Below the pieces are notes generated by a model. It was given only the letters and a program-made list of their open reading frames with translations, did no database searches and was not told the origin of the DNA. From NCBI GenBank assembly GCA_029548715.1, contig JAKPMW010000298.1, positions 1 to 6,600 of the forward strand: DNA of 6,600 bases. Direction: 5' to 3'. The DNA is from Spirochaetota bacterium (lineage in GTDB: Bacteria; Spirochaetota; JAGLSM01; JAKPMW01). Position 1 is the stretch's first letter. Each line of letters begins with the position of its first letter. This document shows positions 1 through 6,327 of the stretch, piece by piece. The translations under genes and the position numbers were made by a program.

Positions 1-21
1 CACGAGAATCCGTTCGGTCAT
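1..21 (-). CDS. 5' end of a divergent gene, possibly a PhoB/OmpR-type response regulator (partial)
   Basis: Read on the - strand, an ATG at 21-19 opens a frame encoding MTERILV before the window ends. A strong ribosome binding site (GGGAGGG, complement of 28-34) sits six bases upstream of this ATG, which makes a real start likely. The charged N-terminus followed by a hydrophobic Ile-Leu-Val strand is how many receiver domains begin (the usual continuation is V-D-D-E). A phoB-like regulator divergent from a pst operon with a Pho box would be a natural arrangement. Only seven residues are visible, so the start is fairly well supported but the family is an inference; any protein beginning with a short beta strand would look the same. 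Confidence 0.5.
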
Positions 22-58
22 GGGCAACCCTCCCTCGACAGAAGATAGCCATACCCGC

Positions 59-77
59 TTTTTTTTTCATTTGTCAC
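59..77 (-). promoter_or_regulatory. Possible promoter elements for the divergent - strand gene
   Basis: On the - strand, GTGACA (complement of 72-77) matches the sigma-70 -35 consensus at five of six positions. It is followed by a run of nine A residues (complement of 59-67). About 18 bases downstream lies TATGGC, a poor -10 (three of six). The -35-like element overlaps one half of the Pho box, so a regulator bound there could affect both directions. The assignment is weak because the -10 is poor. Confidence 0.25.
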
Positions 78-88
78 ACGTTTGTAAC
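71..88 (+). promoter_or_regulatory. Pho box (predicted PhoB binding site) upstream of pstS
   Basis: TTGTCAC at 71-77 and TTGTAAC at 82-88 are two direct 7-base repeats separated by four bases, giving the 11-bp periodicity of a PhoB dimer site. Both resemble the enterobacterial half-site CTGTCAT. In known Pho promoters the box takes the place of a -35 element and a -10 follows about 10 bases later. Here the best -10-like words are weak (CATACG near 109-114), which would fit an activator-dependent promoter. The site lies about 90 bp upstream of the pstS start. Placement, spacing and the gene it precedes all agree, so confidence is good although no binding data are available. Confidence 0.8.
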
Positions 89-120
89 ATCGCGGACCGA
101 TCTTCCACATACGAAGCTTT

Positions 121-160
121 GGGGAACAGTCGCCGGCCAGGGGGCCAAACGCTGTTCACC
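121..160 (+). other. Stem-loop in the presumed pstS leader
   Basis: GAACAG at 124-129 pairs with CTGTTC at 152-157. Two further G-C pairs extend the stem beyond one mismatch (121-122 with 159-160). Inside the loop, GGCC at 135-138 can pair with GGCC at 143-146. No T-run follows, so it is not an intrinsic terminator. It ends about 13 bases before the pstS ribosome binding site and could affect mRNA stability or translation. It does not match any riboswitch I recognise, and it could be fortuitous in GC-rich DNA. Confidence 0.35.
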
Positions 161-179
161 GAAAAAAACGCTGGAGAGT

Positions 180-1082
180 ATGGTGCACAGATCGAACACC
201 TTCGCAGTCCTGCTGGCAGTCCTCATGGTTCTGGCAGCCTGCGCACGGACCCGGACCATGCTCCTGATCAAGGGCTCGGACACCGAAGTCAATCTTGTCT
301 CCGATTTTGCCGAATCCTTCAGGCAGGTCAATCCGGCCGCCAGAATCGCCGTCACGGGAGGCGGCTCGGGCACGGGCATCGCAGCCCTGATCAACCGTAC
401 GGCCGACATCGCCAACGCATCCCGTCCGATGAAGGCGGACGAACGGGCGCTGGCACACAAAAACGGAATCGACCCCAGACCCCTTGTCATTGCCACGGAC
501 GGACTCGCCATCGCAGTCCATCCGGACAACCCGCTCGGGCGGATTTCGCTCCCCCAGCTGGCCGCCGTTTTCCGGGGAGAAATCCGCAACTGGAGGGAAC
601 TGGGCGGGCCCGAGCGGGAGATCACCTGCTATGGACGGCAGAGCAATTCGGGAACCTTCGAATTCTTCAAATCCGTGGTGCTTGCCGGAGGAGATTTCGG
701 ACCCGGCGTGCTGCAGATGAACGGCAATGCCCAGATCATCGCCTCCCTCCAGCAGGACAGGGGCGGAGTCGGCTATGTCGGAGCAGGCTATATCTCGGGC
801 TCGGGCCGGGCGGTCAAGGCCCTGGCCGTCGCCCGCGACGACCACCAGCCCGCAATCCTCCCGCTTGAATCACATATCACGAATGCAGAATATCCCCTGA
901 CCCGTCCGCTCTATCAGTACATCAGCGGACAGCCCGCCGGGCTGGCACGGGAGTTTCTCGAATTTTGCCTTTCACCGGCCGCAGCAGGGATCGTCCGGAA
1001 AAACGGATTCTTTCCCCTCCAGCCGGAGCACCGCAGACTCAACCGGGCCTCGCTCCAGTCCGGGGAGAGGAGCCAGCCATGA
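180..1082 (+). CDS. pstS: Phosphate ABC transporter substrate-binding lipoprotein PstS
   Basis: Binds inorganic phosphate outside the inner membrane and delivers it to the PstCA channel. The 300-residue product starts with a signal peptide and a canonical lipobox LAAC, with Cys21 as the likely lipidated residue, so it is probably membrane-anchored. Conserved phosphate-binding loops of the family are visible: GSDTE (32-36), GGGSGTG (60-66), IANASRP (77-83) and GRQSNSGTF (152-160). Length is typical. It is the first gene of the pst operon, downstream of a Pho box, and its TGA overlaps the pstC ATG. The start is slightly uncertain: GGAG (173-176) is only three bases from the ATG at 180 but six from an in-frame GTG at 183, which would shorten the protein by one residue. 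Confidence 0.95.
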   Translation: MVHRSNTFAVLLAVLMVLAACARTRTMLLIKGSDTEVNLVSDFAESFRQVNPAARIAVTGGGSGTGIAALINRTADIANASRPMKADERALAHKNGIDPRPLVIATDGLAIAVHPDNPLGRISLPQLAAVFRGEIRNWRELGGPEREITCYGRQSNSGTFEFFKSVVLAGGDFGPGVLQMNGNAQIIASLQQDRGGVGYVGAGYISGSGRAVKALAVARDDHQPAILPLESHITNAEYPLTRPLYQYISGQPAGLAREFLEFCLSPAAAGIVRKNGFFPLQPEHRRLNRASLQSGERSQP

Positions 1083-2008
1083 TCCGCATTCCCTCGGGAC
1101 ACACGCCAGGGAAGACACGCCGGCTTCCTGATATGGCAGCGGTCTTCTTCCGCCTGGTCGGAGGCTCGGTGATCCTGATCCTGACAGGCATCCTGCTCCT
1201 CCTTGTCACCGAGTCCCTGCCCTTTTTTGCCAACAGCCCGGCAGCAGATTTCCTGACGGGTGAGCGCTGGAATCCAACCTCCGCCCAGCCCGGCTATGGA
1301 ATCCTGTCCCTGATCGCAGGGACCCTGATCACAACCCTGGGCGCCATGCTGATCGCCGTCCCCCTCGGAATCATGGCCGCCCTCTGGCTGACCGAGGCAG
1401 CCCGCCCCGCAGTCCGGGAATGGGTCAAGCCGGCCATCGAACTCCTCTCGGCCGTGCCCTCGGTCGTGATCGGGTTCCTCGGAATCACTCTGCTGGCTCC
1501 GGCAGTCGCCGCACTCAGCGGGCGCCCCAACGGGCTGAATGCCGCCAGCGGCTCGGTCCTCCTCGCCATCATGGCACTCCCGACCATCATCAGCATGACC
1601 GAAGATGCCCTGCGCAGTGTGCCTGCATCCTTGCGGGAAGCATCCCTGGCATTGGGCGCCAGCCGCTGGGAAACAATGACCCGGGTCGTGCTGCCCGCTG
1701 CCCGCCCGGGAGTCTTTGCGGCCGTCATGCTCGGGCTGGGCCGGGCCATCGGGGAGACAATGACCGTCCTGATGATCGCCGGAAACACGCCATCCATTCC
1801 CGGCTCCTTTTTCGATCCCGTCCGGACCCTGACCGCAACCATCGCCATCGAACTGGGGGAGGTCCCGATGGGCTCGGTGCATTACCACGCGCTCTTTGCC
1901 GTGGGGCTGGCCCTCTTTGTGATCACCTTTCTCATCAATCTTGCGGCAGACCTCGTCATGCGCAGGCAGGCCAGGCTGCTCGCACCGCGCAGGGAGAAGC
2001 AGTCATGA
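1079..2008 (+). CDS. pstC: Phosphate ABC transporter permease PstC
   Basis: One of two inner-membrane subunits that form the phosphate channel. The 309-residue protein has a short polar N-terminus, a first membrane segment at about 26-46, a periplasmic stretch with FLTGERWNP (58-66), and then a five-helix permease core. The cytoplasmic EAA coupling loop, which docks on PstB, spans about 175-212 (EDALRSVPASLREASLALG and following). GRAIGETMTVLMIAGN (221-236) is typical of PstC. I chose the ATG at 1079 because it overlaps the pstS stop as ATGA and has AGAGGAG (1066-1072) six bases upstream. The open frame runs further upstream, but only inside pstS. The overlaps at both ends imply translational coupling. 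Confidence 0.95.
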   Translation: MIRIPSGHTPGKTRRLPDMAAVFFRLVGGSVILILTGILLLLVTESLPFFANSPAADFLTGERWNPTSAQPGYGILSLIAGTLITTLGAMLIAVPLGIMAALWLTEAARPAVREWVKPAIELLSAVPSVVIGFLGITLLAPAVAALSGRPNGLNAASGSVLLAIMALPTIISMTEDALRSVPASLREASLALGASRWETMTRVVLPAARPGVFAAVMLGLGRAIGETMTVLMIAGNTPSIPGSFFDPVRTLTATIAIELGEVPMGSVHYHALFAVGLALFVITFLINLAADLVMRRQARLLAPRREKQS

Positions 2009-2895
2009 GCCAGAGGATCCACGACACCAGACGCAGCAAGCAGATCCGCCGGGATCGTCTTGGCCGCGGGCTGATCGCCCTCGCCGCCGGACTCGTCCTC
2101 GCCATCATGCTCCTGATCATCGTTGACCTTGTCGCCGGCGGGGCCAGTGTCCTCTCCTGGGAATTTTTGACGGCCATGCCGCGCGCGCGCCTGACCGCCG
2201 GAGGGATCCTGCCCTGCATTGTCGGAACCATTGCCGTCACCCTCGTGACAACCCTCTTCGCCATCCCCTTCGGCCTGGCAACCGCAATCTATCTCAACGA
2301 ATACGCCCGGGACACGTGGGGGACCCGGCTGATCCGTCTCGCGATCCGCAACCTGGCCGGCGTCCCCTCAATCGTCTACGGAATCTTCGGGGTGGCCCTC
2401 TTCGTCAACGGGCTCTCCCTGGGGACTTCAATCATCTCGGCCGGGCTGACCCTGGGCCTCCTGACCATCCCCTGGACGATCACAGCCAGCGAGGAGGCCC
2501 TGCGCAGTGTTCCCCCCGCCTGGCGCGAGGCATCCCTTGCGCTCGGGGCCTCGCGCTGGAAGACCATCCGCAGCATCGTCCTGCCCCGGGCGGTACCGGG
2601 AATCATTACCGGAGGCATCCTCGGGATCACCCGGGCAGCGGGAGAGACCGCCCCCCTCCTCTTTACGGGTGCCGCCTTTTCGCTCCCCGGCCTGCCCCAG
2701 AGTGTCTTCGAACCCTTCATGGCCCTGCCCTACCACATCTACGTGCTGGCCACCCAGCACGAAAAAATCAACGCAGTCCGGCCTCTGGCCTACGGGACAG
2801 CCCTGGTCCTGATCGGGATGATCCTGGCCCTCTCCCTCGTCGCCATCATCATCAGGGCCAGGCTGCGAAAACGACACGGAGGAGCCAGCCTGTGA
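2005..2895 (+). CDS. pstA: Phosphate ABC transporter permease PstA
   Basis: Second channel subunit, pairing with PstC. The 296-residue protein has a strongly basic cytoplasmic N-terminus (residues 9-21), a first helix at about 22-44, and a permease core from about 66. ATAIYLNEYA (92-101) and NLAGVPSIVYGIFG (116-129) are characteristic of PstA. The EAA loop lies at about 163-200 and closely resembles the one in PstC. RAAGETAPLLFTG (210-222) is another PstA hallmark, and LPYHIYVLATQ (241-251) matches the family C-terminal half. The ATG at 2005 overlaps the pstC stop (ATGA) and has GGGAG (1992-1996) eight bases upstream. Frame-open sequence further upstream lies inside pstC and is not used. Confidence 0.95.
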   Translation: MSQRIHDTRRSKQIRRDRLGRGLIALAAGLVLAIMLLIIVDLVAGGASVLSWEFLTAMPRARLTAGGILPCIVGTIAVTLVTTLFAIPFGLATAIYLNEYARDTWGTRLIRLAIRNLAGVPSIVYGIFGVALFVNGLSLGTSIISAGLTLGLLTIPWTITASEEALRSVPPAWREASLALGASRWKTIRSIVLPRAVPGIITGGILGITRAAGETAPLLFTGAAFSLPGLPQSVFEPFMALPYHIYVLATQHEKINAVRPLAYGTALVLIGMILALSLVAIIIRARLRKRHGGASL

Positions 2896-3019
2896 GTTGG
2901 ACAAATTTTCAGGGGAAACAGAAGCCTGCCTGTCATGGCCGGCAGAAACTGGGGACAAAACCGCAGCCGGACACCCGCCAAAGGCGGGAACATGCAGAGA
3001 CCTTAACAGGAAGGACGCC
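2896..3019 (+). other. pstA-pstB intercistronic spacer with a GC hairpin
   Basis: This 124-bp gap interrupts an otherwise tightly packed operon. CCCGCC (2974-2979) and GGCGGG (2983-2988) form a perfect 6-bp stem with an AAA loop. No T-run follows, so full termination is unlikely; an mRNA processing or stability element that sets the PstB/PhoU level relative to PstSCA is possible. A weaker pairing is CTGCC (2926-2930) with GGCAG (2941-2945). The pstB frame stays open back to a TTG at 2897, but that stretch has no ribosome binding site I can see and does not resemble a PstB N-terminus. I see no convincing internal promoter. Confidence 0.5.
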
Positions 3020-3823
3020 ATGCTGACAATGCCAAAACCATCTGACCAGGCCGCACCCGACGGGATCCAGTTGCCCGCAATCACCGTCAGGAATTTTTCG
3101 TTTTATTACGGAAGCAACCGGGTGCTGCATGATATTTCACTCAGGATACCCCGCAACGAGGTCACTGCCCTGATCGGACCATCCGGCTGCGGCAAATCCA
3201 CCTTTTTGCGCTCAATCAACCGGATGAACGACCTGATTGCCGGGACCAGGAGTGAGGGAGAGATCATCGTGGGCGATGCCGAGATCCACACACCGGCAAC
3301 AGATATCGTCTCCCTCCGGCGCACGGTGGGAATGGTCTTCCAGCGCTCCAACCCCTTCCCGAAAAGCATTGCGGAAAACATCACCTACGGTCCGCGCCTC
3401 TGGGGCATTCGCGACCGCTGGCAGCTTGACCAGATCGTCGAGGAAACGCTGCGCCAGGTCGGCCTCTGGGAGGAGGTGCGTGACAGGCTGGGCGCTTCGG
3501 CACTGGCTCTCTCGGGCGGCCAGCAACAACGCCTCTGCATTGCCCGGGCCATCGCCGTCAAGCCCGAGATCCTCCTGATGGACGAACCAGCCTCGGCCCT
3601 GGACCCGATCGCCACCCGCAGGATCGAAGAACTGATCCTCGAGCTCAAGGAGCGGTTTACCATCGTCATCGTCACACACAACATGCAGCAGGCAGCCCGG
3701 ATCTCGGACCGGACCGCCTTTTTTTACCTGGGTGAAGTGGTCGAATATGATACCACCCGTACCATCTTTACCAATCCGCGTCAGGCACGAACCGAAGACT
3801 ATGTGACAGGCCGCTTCGGTTGA
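3020..3823 (+). CDS. pstB: Phosphate ABC transporter ATP-binding protein PstB
   Basis: Cytoplasmic ATPase that powers phosphate import through PstCA. All ABC motifs are present in order in 267 residues: Walker A GPSGCGKST (53-61), Q-loop Gln108 in VFQRSNPFP, signature LSGGQ (164-168), Walker B ILLMDE (184-189) with catalytic Glu189, D-loop SALD (192-195) and switch His220 in VTHNMQQA. INRMNDL (66-72), YGPRLWGI (123-130) and the C-terminal EDYVTGRFG are specific to PstB among ABC ATPases. The Q-loop has Arg-Ser where many PstB proteins have Lys-Pro, a mild change. I chose the ATG at 3020 because AGGAAGGA (3008-3015) precedes it; a start at the TTG at 2897 would add 41 residues not typical of the family. 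phoU follows after 20 bp. Confidence 0.95.
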   Translation: MLTMPKPSDQAAPDGIQLPAITVRNFSFYYGSNRVLHDISLRIPRNEVTALIGPSGCGKSTFLRSINRMNDLIAGTRSEGEIIVGDAEIHTPATDIVSLRRTVGMVFQRSNPFPKSIAENITYGPRLWGIRDRWQLDQIVEETLRQVGLWEEVRDRLGASALALSGGQQQRLCIARAIAVKPEILLMDEPASALDPIATRRIEELILELKERFTIVIVTHNMQQAARISDRTAFFYLGEVVEYDTTRTIFTNPRQARTEDYVTGRFG

Positions 3824-3843
3824 AAGACACCAGGGAGGAAGAC

Positions 3844-4509
3844 ATGCAGATTCATCTTGATCAGGAACTGGAGATACTGCGCAGGGAGCTGTCGATCATG
3901 CGCAATCTGGCAACCGAAGCCCTTGTCCGGGCAATCCGGGCCCTCGAGGAAGGCCGGGCAGATCTGGCACGCAAGGTGATTGAGGGCGACCGCGAAATCG
4001 ACCTGCAGGAAAACAAGATCGACGGGATGCTTCTGGCCATCGTCGGACTCAAGCAGCCGGTGGCGATCGACCTCAGATTCCTCATGGCCGCCATGAAGAT
4101 CAACAACGACCTCGAACGGGTTGCGGACAAGGCGGCCAGTATTGCCAAGGCGTCACTTGAAATCGCATCCCCCAGCAGTCTGCACGGCCTGATCGAGCCG
4201 GTTGTCACAATGTCCGGGCACTCTGCCCTGATGATCCGGGACGCCTTTGACTGCTTTTTGGGGAAAAATGCCGACCACGCCCTTGAGGTCATCAGCATGG
4301 ATCACGAACTCAATACCATGAACACGGCCTTTTACAATACCCTGCTCGACTGCCTGCGCGCCAGCACAACCGATCCGGCCACCGCGCTTGCCCTCTACCG
4401 GATCGCCAGTGCCATCGAACGTGTCGGCGATCTGGCAAAAAACATCAGCGAGGAGGCGGTCTACTACATCCGGGGCGAGATCATCCGCCACGGTACCCGG
4501 CCGGACTGA
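3844..4509 (+). CDS. phoU: Phosphate signalling and transport regulator PhoU
   Basis: A cytoplasmic helical protein that restrains Pho signalling and Pst activity when phosphate is plentiful, by contacting PstB and the sensor kinase (established for the family). The 221 residues form two repeats of a three-helix bundle. Each repeat carries the metal-binding helix motif: NDLERVADKA (88-97) and AIERVGDLAKNISEE (190-204). DREIDLQENKID (49-60) is also typical of the first repeat. Length is normal. I chose the ATG at 3844 because GGAGG (3834-3838) lies five bases upstream; an in-frame TTG at 3820 that overlaps the pstB stop is a weaker alternative adding eight residues. It is the last gene of the operon. 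Confidence 0.94.
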   Translation: MQIHLDQELEILRRELSIMRNLATEALVRAIRALEEGRADLARKVIEGDREIDLQENKIDGMLLAIVGLKQPVAIDLRFLMAAMKINNDLERVADKAASIAKASLEIASPSSLHGLIEPVVTMSGHSALMIRDAFDCFLGKNADHALEVISMDHELNTMNTAFYNTLLDCLRASTTDPATALALYRIASAIERVGDLAKNISEEAVYYIRGEIIRHGTRPD

Positions 4510-4587
4510 GCGGCATACCCGGACAGCACTCTCCTCCGCTTGAGTATTCAGCACGGTATTACAATAACCTTATGGTACTCCGGGAGT

Positions 4588-4620
4588 CGCATGACATTTC
4601 CGTAATATCTTCATGCGTTT
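4588..4620 (+). terminator. Possible weak terminator after phoU
   Basis: CGCATGA (4588-4594) is perfectly complementary to TCATGCG (4611-4617), with a 16-base loop, followed by only three T residues. The long loop and short T-run make this a poor intrinsic terminator. It lies about 80 bp after the phoU stop, where transcription of the operon should end. The large hairpin at 4662-4692 may also stop + strand transcripts, but it is not followed by T residues on that strand. The rest of 4510-4654 holds no gene that I can support. Confidence 0.3.
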
Positions 4621-4654
4621 CCGGGATTTCACCCACGGATGAGTTGCGCCCCTC

Positions 4655-4692
4655 AAAACAACCAGCCCCTGCAGGGGGCCTGCAGGGGCTGG
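4655..4692 (-). terminator. Intrinsic terminator of the nuclease lipoprotein gene
   Basis: CCAGCCCCTGCAGG (4662-4675) and its exact complement (4679-4692) form a 14-bp perfect stem with a GGG loop. On the - strand the stem is followed by TTGTTTT (complement of 4655-4661). The hairpin begins 25 bases after the stop codon of the gene at 4718-6139. The T-run defines the - strand orientation; it may also block read-through from the convergent phoU side. Confidence 0.85.
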
Positions 4693-4717
4693 AGATGTAC
4701 TTCAGGTGGTGCTGCAA

Positions 4718-4813
4718 TCAGTTGGTATCACGCCCGGTGTAGAACTCGGCCCAGATCGGATAATGGTCAGACAGGGCCCCTTCGGTTCCGGCTGTCGTGG
4801 TCGTCCCCTCAAG
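4718..4813 (-). repeat. Copy 1 of a duplicated nuclease 3' end
   Basis: The last 32 codons (including stop) of the nuclease gene match 6505-6600 without a gap. By my own count 82 of 96 bases agree, and 29 of 31 residues are identical. Most differences are silent. The match stops right at the stop codon, and I see no similarity between the two downstream regions. Confidence 0.9.
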
Positions 4814-6139
4814 ATTGCTGATCGTGTAGTAGCTGGCAAACTTGAGCACGCCCTTGTTCCCCGTATAGTCCTCGGACGAAGCGGTATAGAGCTGCATCCG
4901 GTCGTAGGTGTAGCTGTTGTTGGGCGAGACCGTCGTGTCCGTCCCGTTCTTGATGACCGTGACGTAGGTCGAGGAGGCAAACCCGGCCAGGTCGCCACCG
5001 GCAGTCCCGGCGCTGTAGTACGAACCATCGGCGTTGTAGTCACCCAGGCAGATCACGTCCTGCTCGCTGTAGAATGTGCGGGTCTCGGACATGGCGGTTG
5101 TCAGGGCGGGAATCTCGGTCACGGCTACCGAGGGGCTGGTATGGATCGTCAGCATCGCGAAGTCGAAGTTCCCGCTCTTGACCGCAAAATTGCCTCTCAG
5201 CGGGGTGTAGGTAAACGTCTTCGAACCACTGTACAGTCCCGATGCCTTCTTGGTGATTGTGGCATTTTTGTACACAAAGGCGTACTGGTGGCCACGCACG
5301 TACGAATAGGCTCCCGCACCGGCGATCGAGTTGACCTTGGCAATATAGGTATCCATTACCGTTGTTGCGGTCGATTCGGAAGGCGTTCCATTCGAGCCGA
5401 CTTCCTGGATGGCGATGATGTCGTAGCGGGTGGCGATGTGCGCCAGGGTATAGAGGACATTGGCGCGGGAGATCTTGGTCGTTCCAAAAATCTCGATGTT
5501 AAACGAAGCGATCTTGATGGTTCCGCTGGCCGCCGACGAGCTGGAACTCGAGACGGACGAGCTTGACGAAACGGAAGACGAGGAGCTGGAGGTTGTCCCG
5601 TAGCTGGTCCACGAAACCGTGTCGATCGAGACCTGACCGGAGGATGTCCCCGACTGGACAAAGCGGATCTTGACCGAGCCGGACTTGTTGACCGTATAGG
5701 TCTTTGTCAAAACGGTCGTCCCTGATGTCGTAACGGTTCCCAGCAGGGTTGTGCCGGCATACACGCTCAGGCTGACCGCCGTCGAGTAGGGCTTTTTGTA
5801 GCTGAAGGTCAGGGTTCCGACACCGTCGGAGACCGTCGTGTACAGTTCGGAAATCGGCGATCGGTTCATGCCCAAAACCGGCGTTTTGGATCCGGCAATC
5901 ACGCCACCAGCCCAGGCGGTCTGGACGTAATTCCAGGTCCGGCTGTTGTTCCCGACAAAGCTGCCGGTCACATAGGTCGTCCCGCTGGCGGTGCACTTTT
6001 CAAAATCTTCGGTATAGGTGACTGCACGATCAGGCGTGATATCATCAGTCACACCAACTACGTCCGGACCGACGCTGCAGTTCGCGCTTGCAAGCATCAG
6101 CAGGGACAAAACGGCAAGAATCATCATTTTGCGGTTCAT
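4718..6139 (-). CDS. Secreted lipoprotein with DNase I-like endonuclease/exonuclease/phosphatase domain
   Basis: A 473-residue exported protein predicted to cleave phosphodiester bonds, probably in extracellular DNA or RNA. A signal peptide (1-20) precedes Cys21; the lipobox reads SANC, with an unusual Asn at -1, so lipidation is likely but not certain. Residues 40-180 form a beta-rich domain of unknown ligand. Residues 184-202 are a polyserine linker broken by two Val. The EEP domain runs from about 207 to 466 and keeps the expected active-site motifs: FNIEIFG (Asn214), IQEV (Glu246), His333 in TIHTSP, GDYNAD (Asp367, Asn369), YDR (Asp413) and SDHYP (Asp458, His459). The start at 6139 has AGGAG (complement of 6146-6150) six bases upstream; the frame continues upstream to 6211, but that part would bury the signal peptide. 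DNase is favoured over other EEP activities (sphingomyelinase, phosphatase), but substrate is not proven. Confidence 0.85.
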   Translation of the reverse strand: MNRKMMILAVLSLLMLASANCSVGPDVVGVTDDITPDRAVTYTEDFEKCTASGTTYVTGSFVGNNSRTWNYVQTAWAGGVIAGSKTPVLGMNRSPISELYTTVSDGVGTLTFSYKKPYSTAVSLSVYAGTTLLGTVTTSGTTVLTKTYTVNKSGSVKIRFVQSGTSSGQVSIDTVSWTSYGTTSSSSSSVSSSSSVSSSSSSAASGTIKIASFNIEIFGTTKISRANVLYTLAHIATRYDIIAIQEVGSNGTPSESTATTVMDTYIAKVNSIAGAGAYSYVRGHQYAFVYKNATITKKASGLYSGSKTFTYTPLRGNFAVKSGNFDFAMLTIHTSPSVAVTEIPALTTAMSETRTFYSEQDVICLGDYNADGSYYSAGTAGGDLAGFASSTYVTVIKNGTDTTVSPNNSYTYDRMQLYTASSEDYTGNKGVLKFASYYTISNLEGTTTTAGTEGALSDHYPIWAEFYTGRDTN

Positions 6140-6250
6140 GTCTATCTCCTGTTGTATCGGGTCCGGGATGCCGCGCGGTTCGCGCTCGCGTAACTCGGCA
6201 CACCTCGCCACTCATTGATATATGGAGTATAGAACCGTCTTCATGCTTGC

Positions 6251-6278
6251 GGTATAGGGGAAAATACCTATTTTACAA
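6251..6278 (-). promoter_or_regulatory. Predicted promoter of the nuclease lipoprotein gene
   Basis: On the - strand, TTGTAA (complement of 6273-6278) as -35 and TATACC (complement of 6251-6256) as -10 are separated by 16 bases, in a locally AT-rich region. The inverted repeat GGTAT/ATACC overlaps the spacer and -10 and could be an operator. A second -10-like word, TATACT (complement of 6226-6231, five of six matches), lies 20 bases further downstream but lacks a good -35. The leader to the ATG at 6139 would be about 80-110 bases. Confidence 0.4.
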
Positions 6279-6304
6279 TCTTGCAATAATTAGGTTTTTT
6301 CTTG

Positions 6305-6327
6305 ACAAAAACCGGCGGATTTCGCCG
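6305..6327 (-). terminator. Intrinsic terminator, probably of the upstream nuclease paralogue
   Basis: CGCCG (6323-6327) and CGGCG (6313-6317) form a 5-bp GC stem with a 5-base loop. On the - strand it is followed by GTTTTTGTC (complement of 6304-6312), with five T residues in a row. It lies about 180 bases after the stop codon at 6505, which is far for a terminator but it is the best hairpin plus T-run there. It also separates the paralogue from the promoter of the next gene. Confidence 0.6.

Noticed and set aside
59..67. Run of nine T residues as a terminator or phase-variable tract
   Set aside because: No hairpin precedes it on the + strand. It lies in a promoter region; length variation could matter, but one sequence gives no evidence of it.
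20..868. A 282-codon + strand open frame covering the promoter region and most of pstS
   Set aside because: It is an out-of-frame shadow of pstS, rich in Arg, Pro and Gly, and would run across the Pho box and leader.
1601..2604. Similar segments in pstC and pstA (both encode ALRSVP and REASLALGASRW) as a possible DNA repeat
   Set aside because: This is the conserved EAA loop shared by the two permease subunits, an old family feature and not a recent duplication.
2897..3019. An N-terminal extension of PstB from the TTG at 2897
   Set aside because: The 41 added residues do not resemble a PstB N-terminus, no ribosome binding site suits the TTG, and the ATG at 3020 has a strong one.
4706..5566. 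A 286-codon + strand open frame opposite the nuclease gene
   Set aside because: It lies fully antisense to the EEP domain, whose catalytic motifs are clearly encoded on the - strand. Its own translation is Gly/Arg/Val-rich with no recognisable motif.
6140..6211. An upstream start for the nuclease lipoprotein at 6211
   Set aside because: It would place 24 polar residues before the signal peptide, and the ATG at 6139 has a clear AGGAG six bases away.
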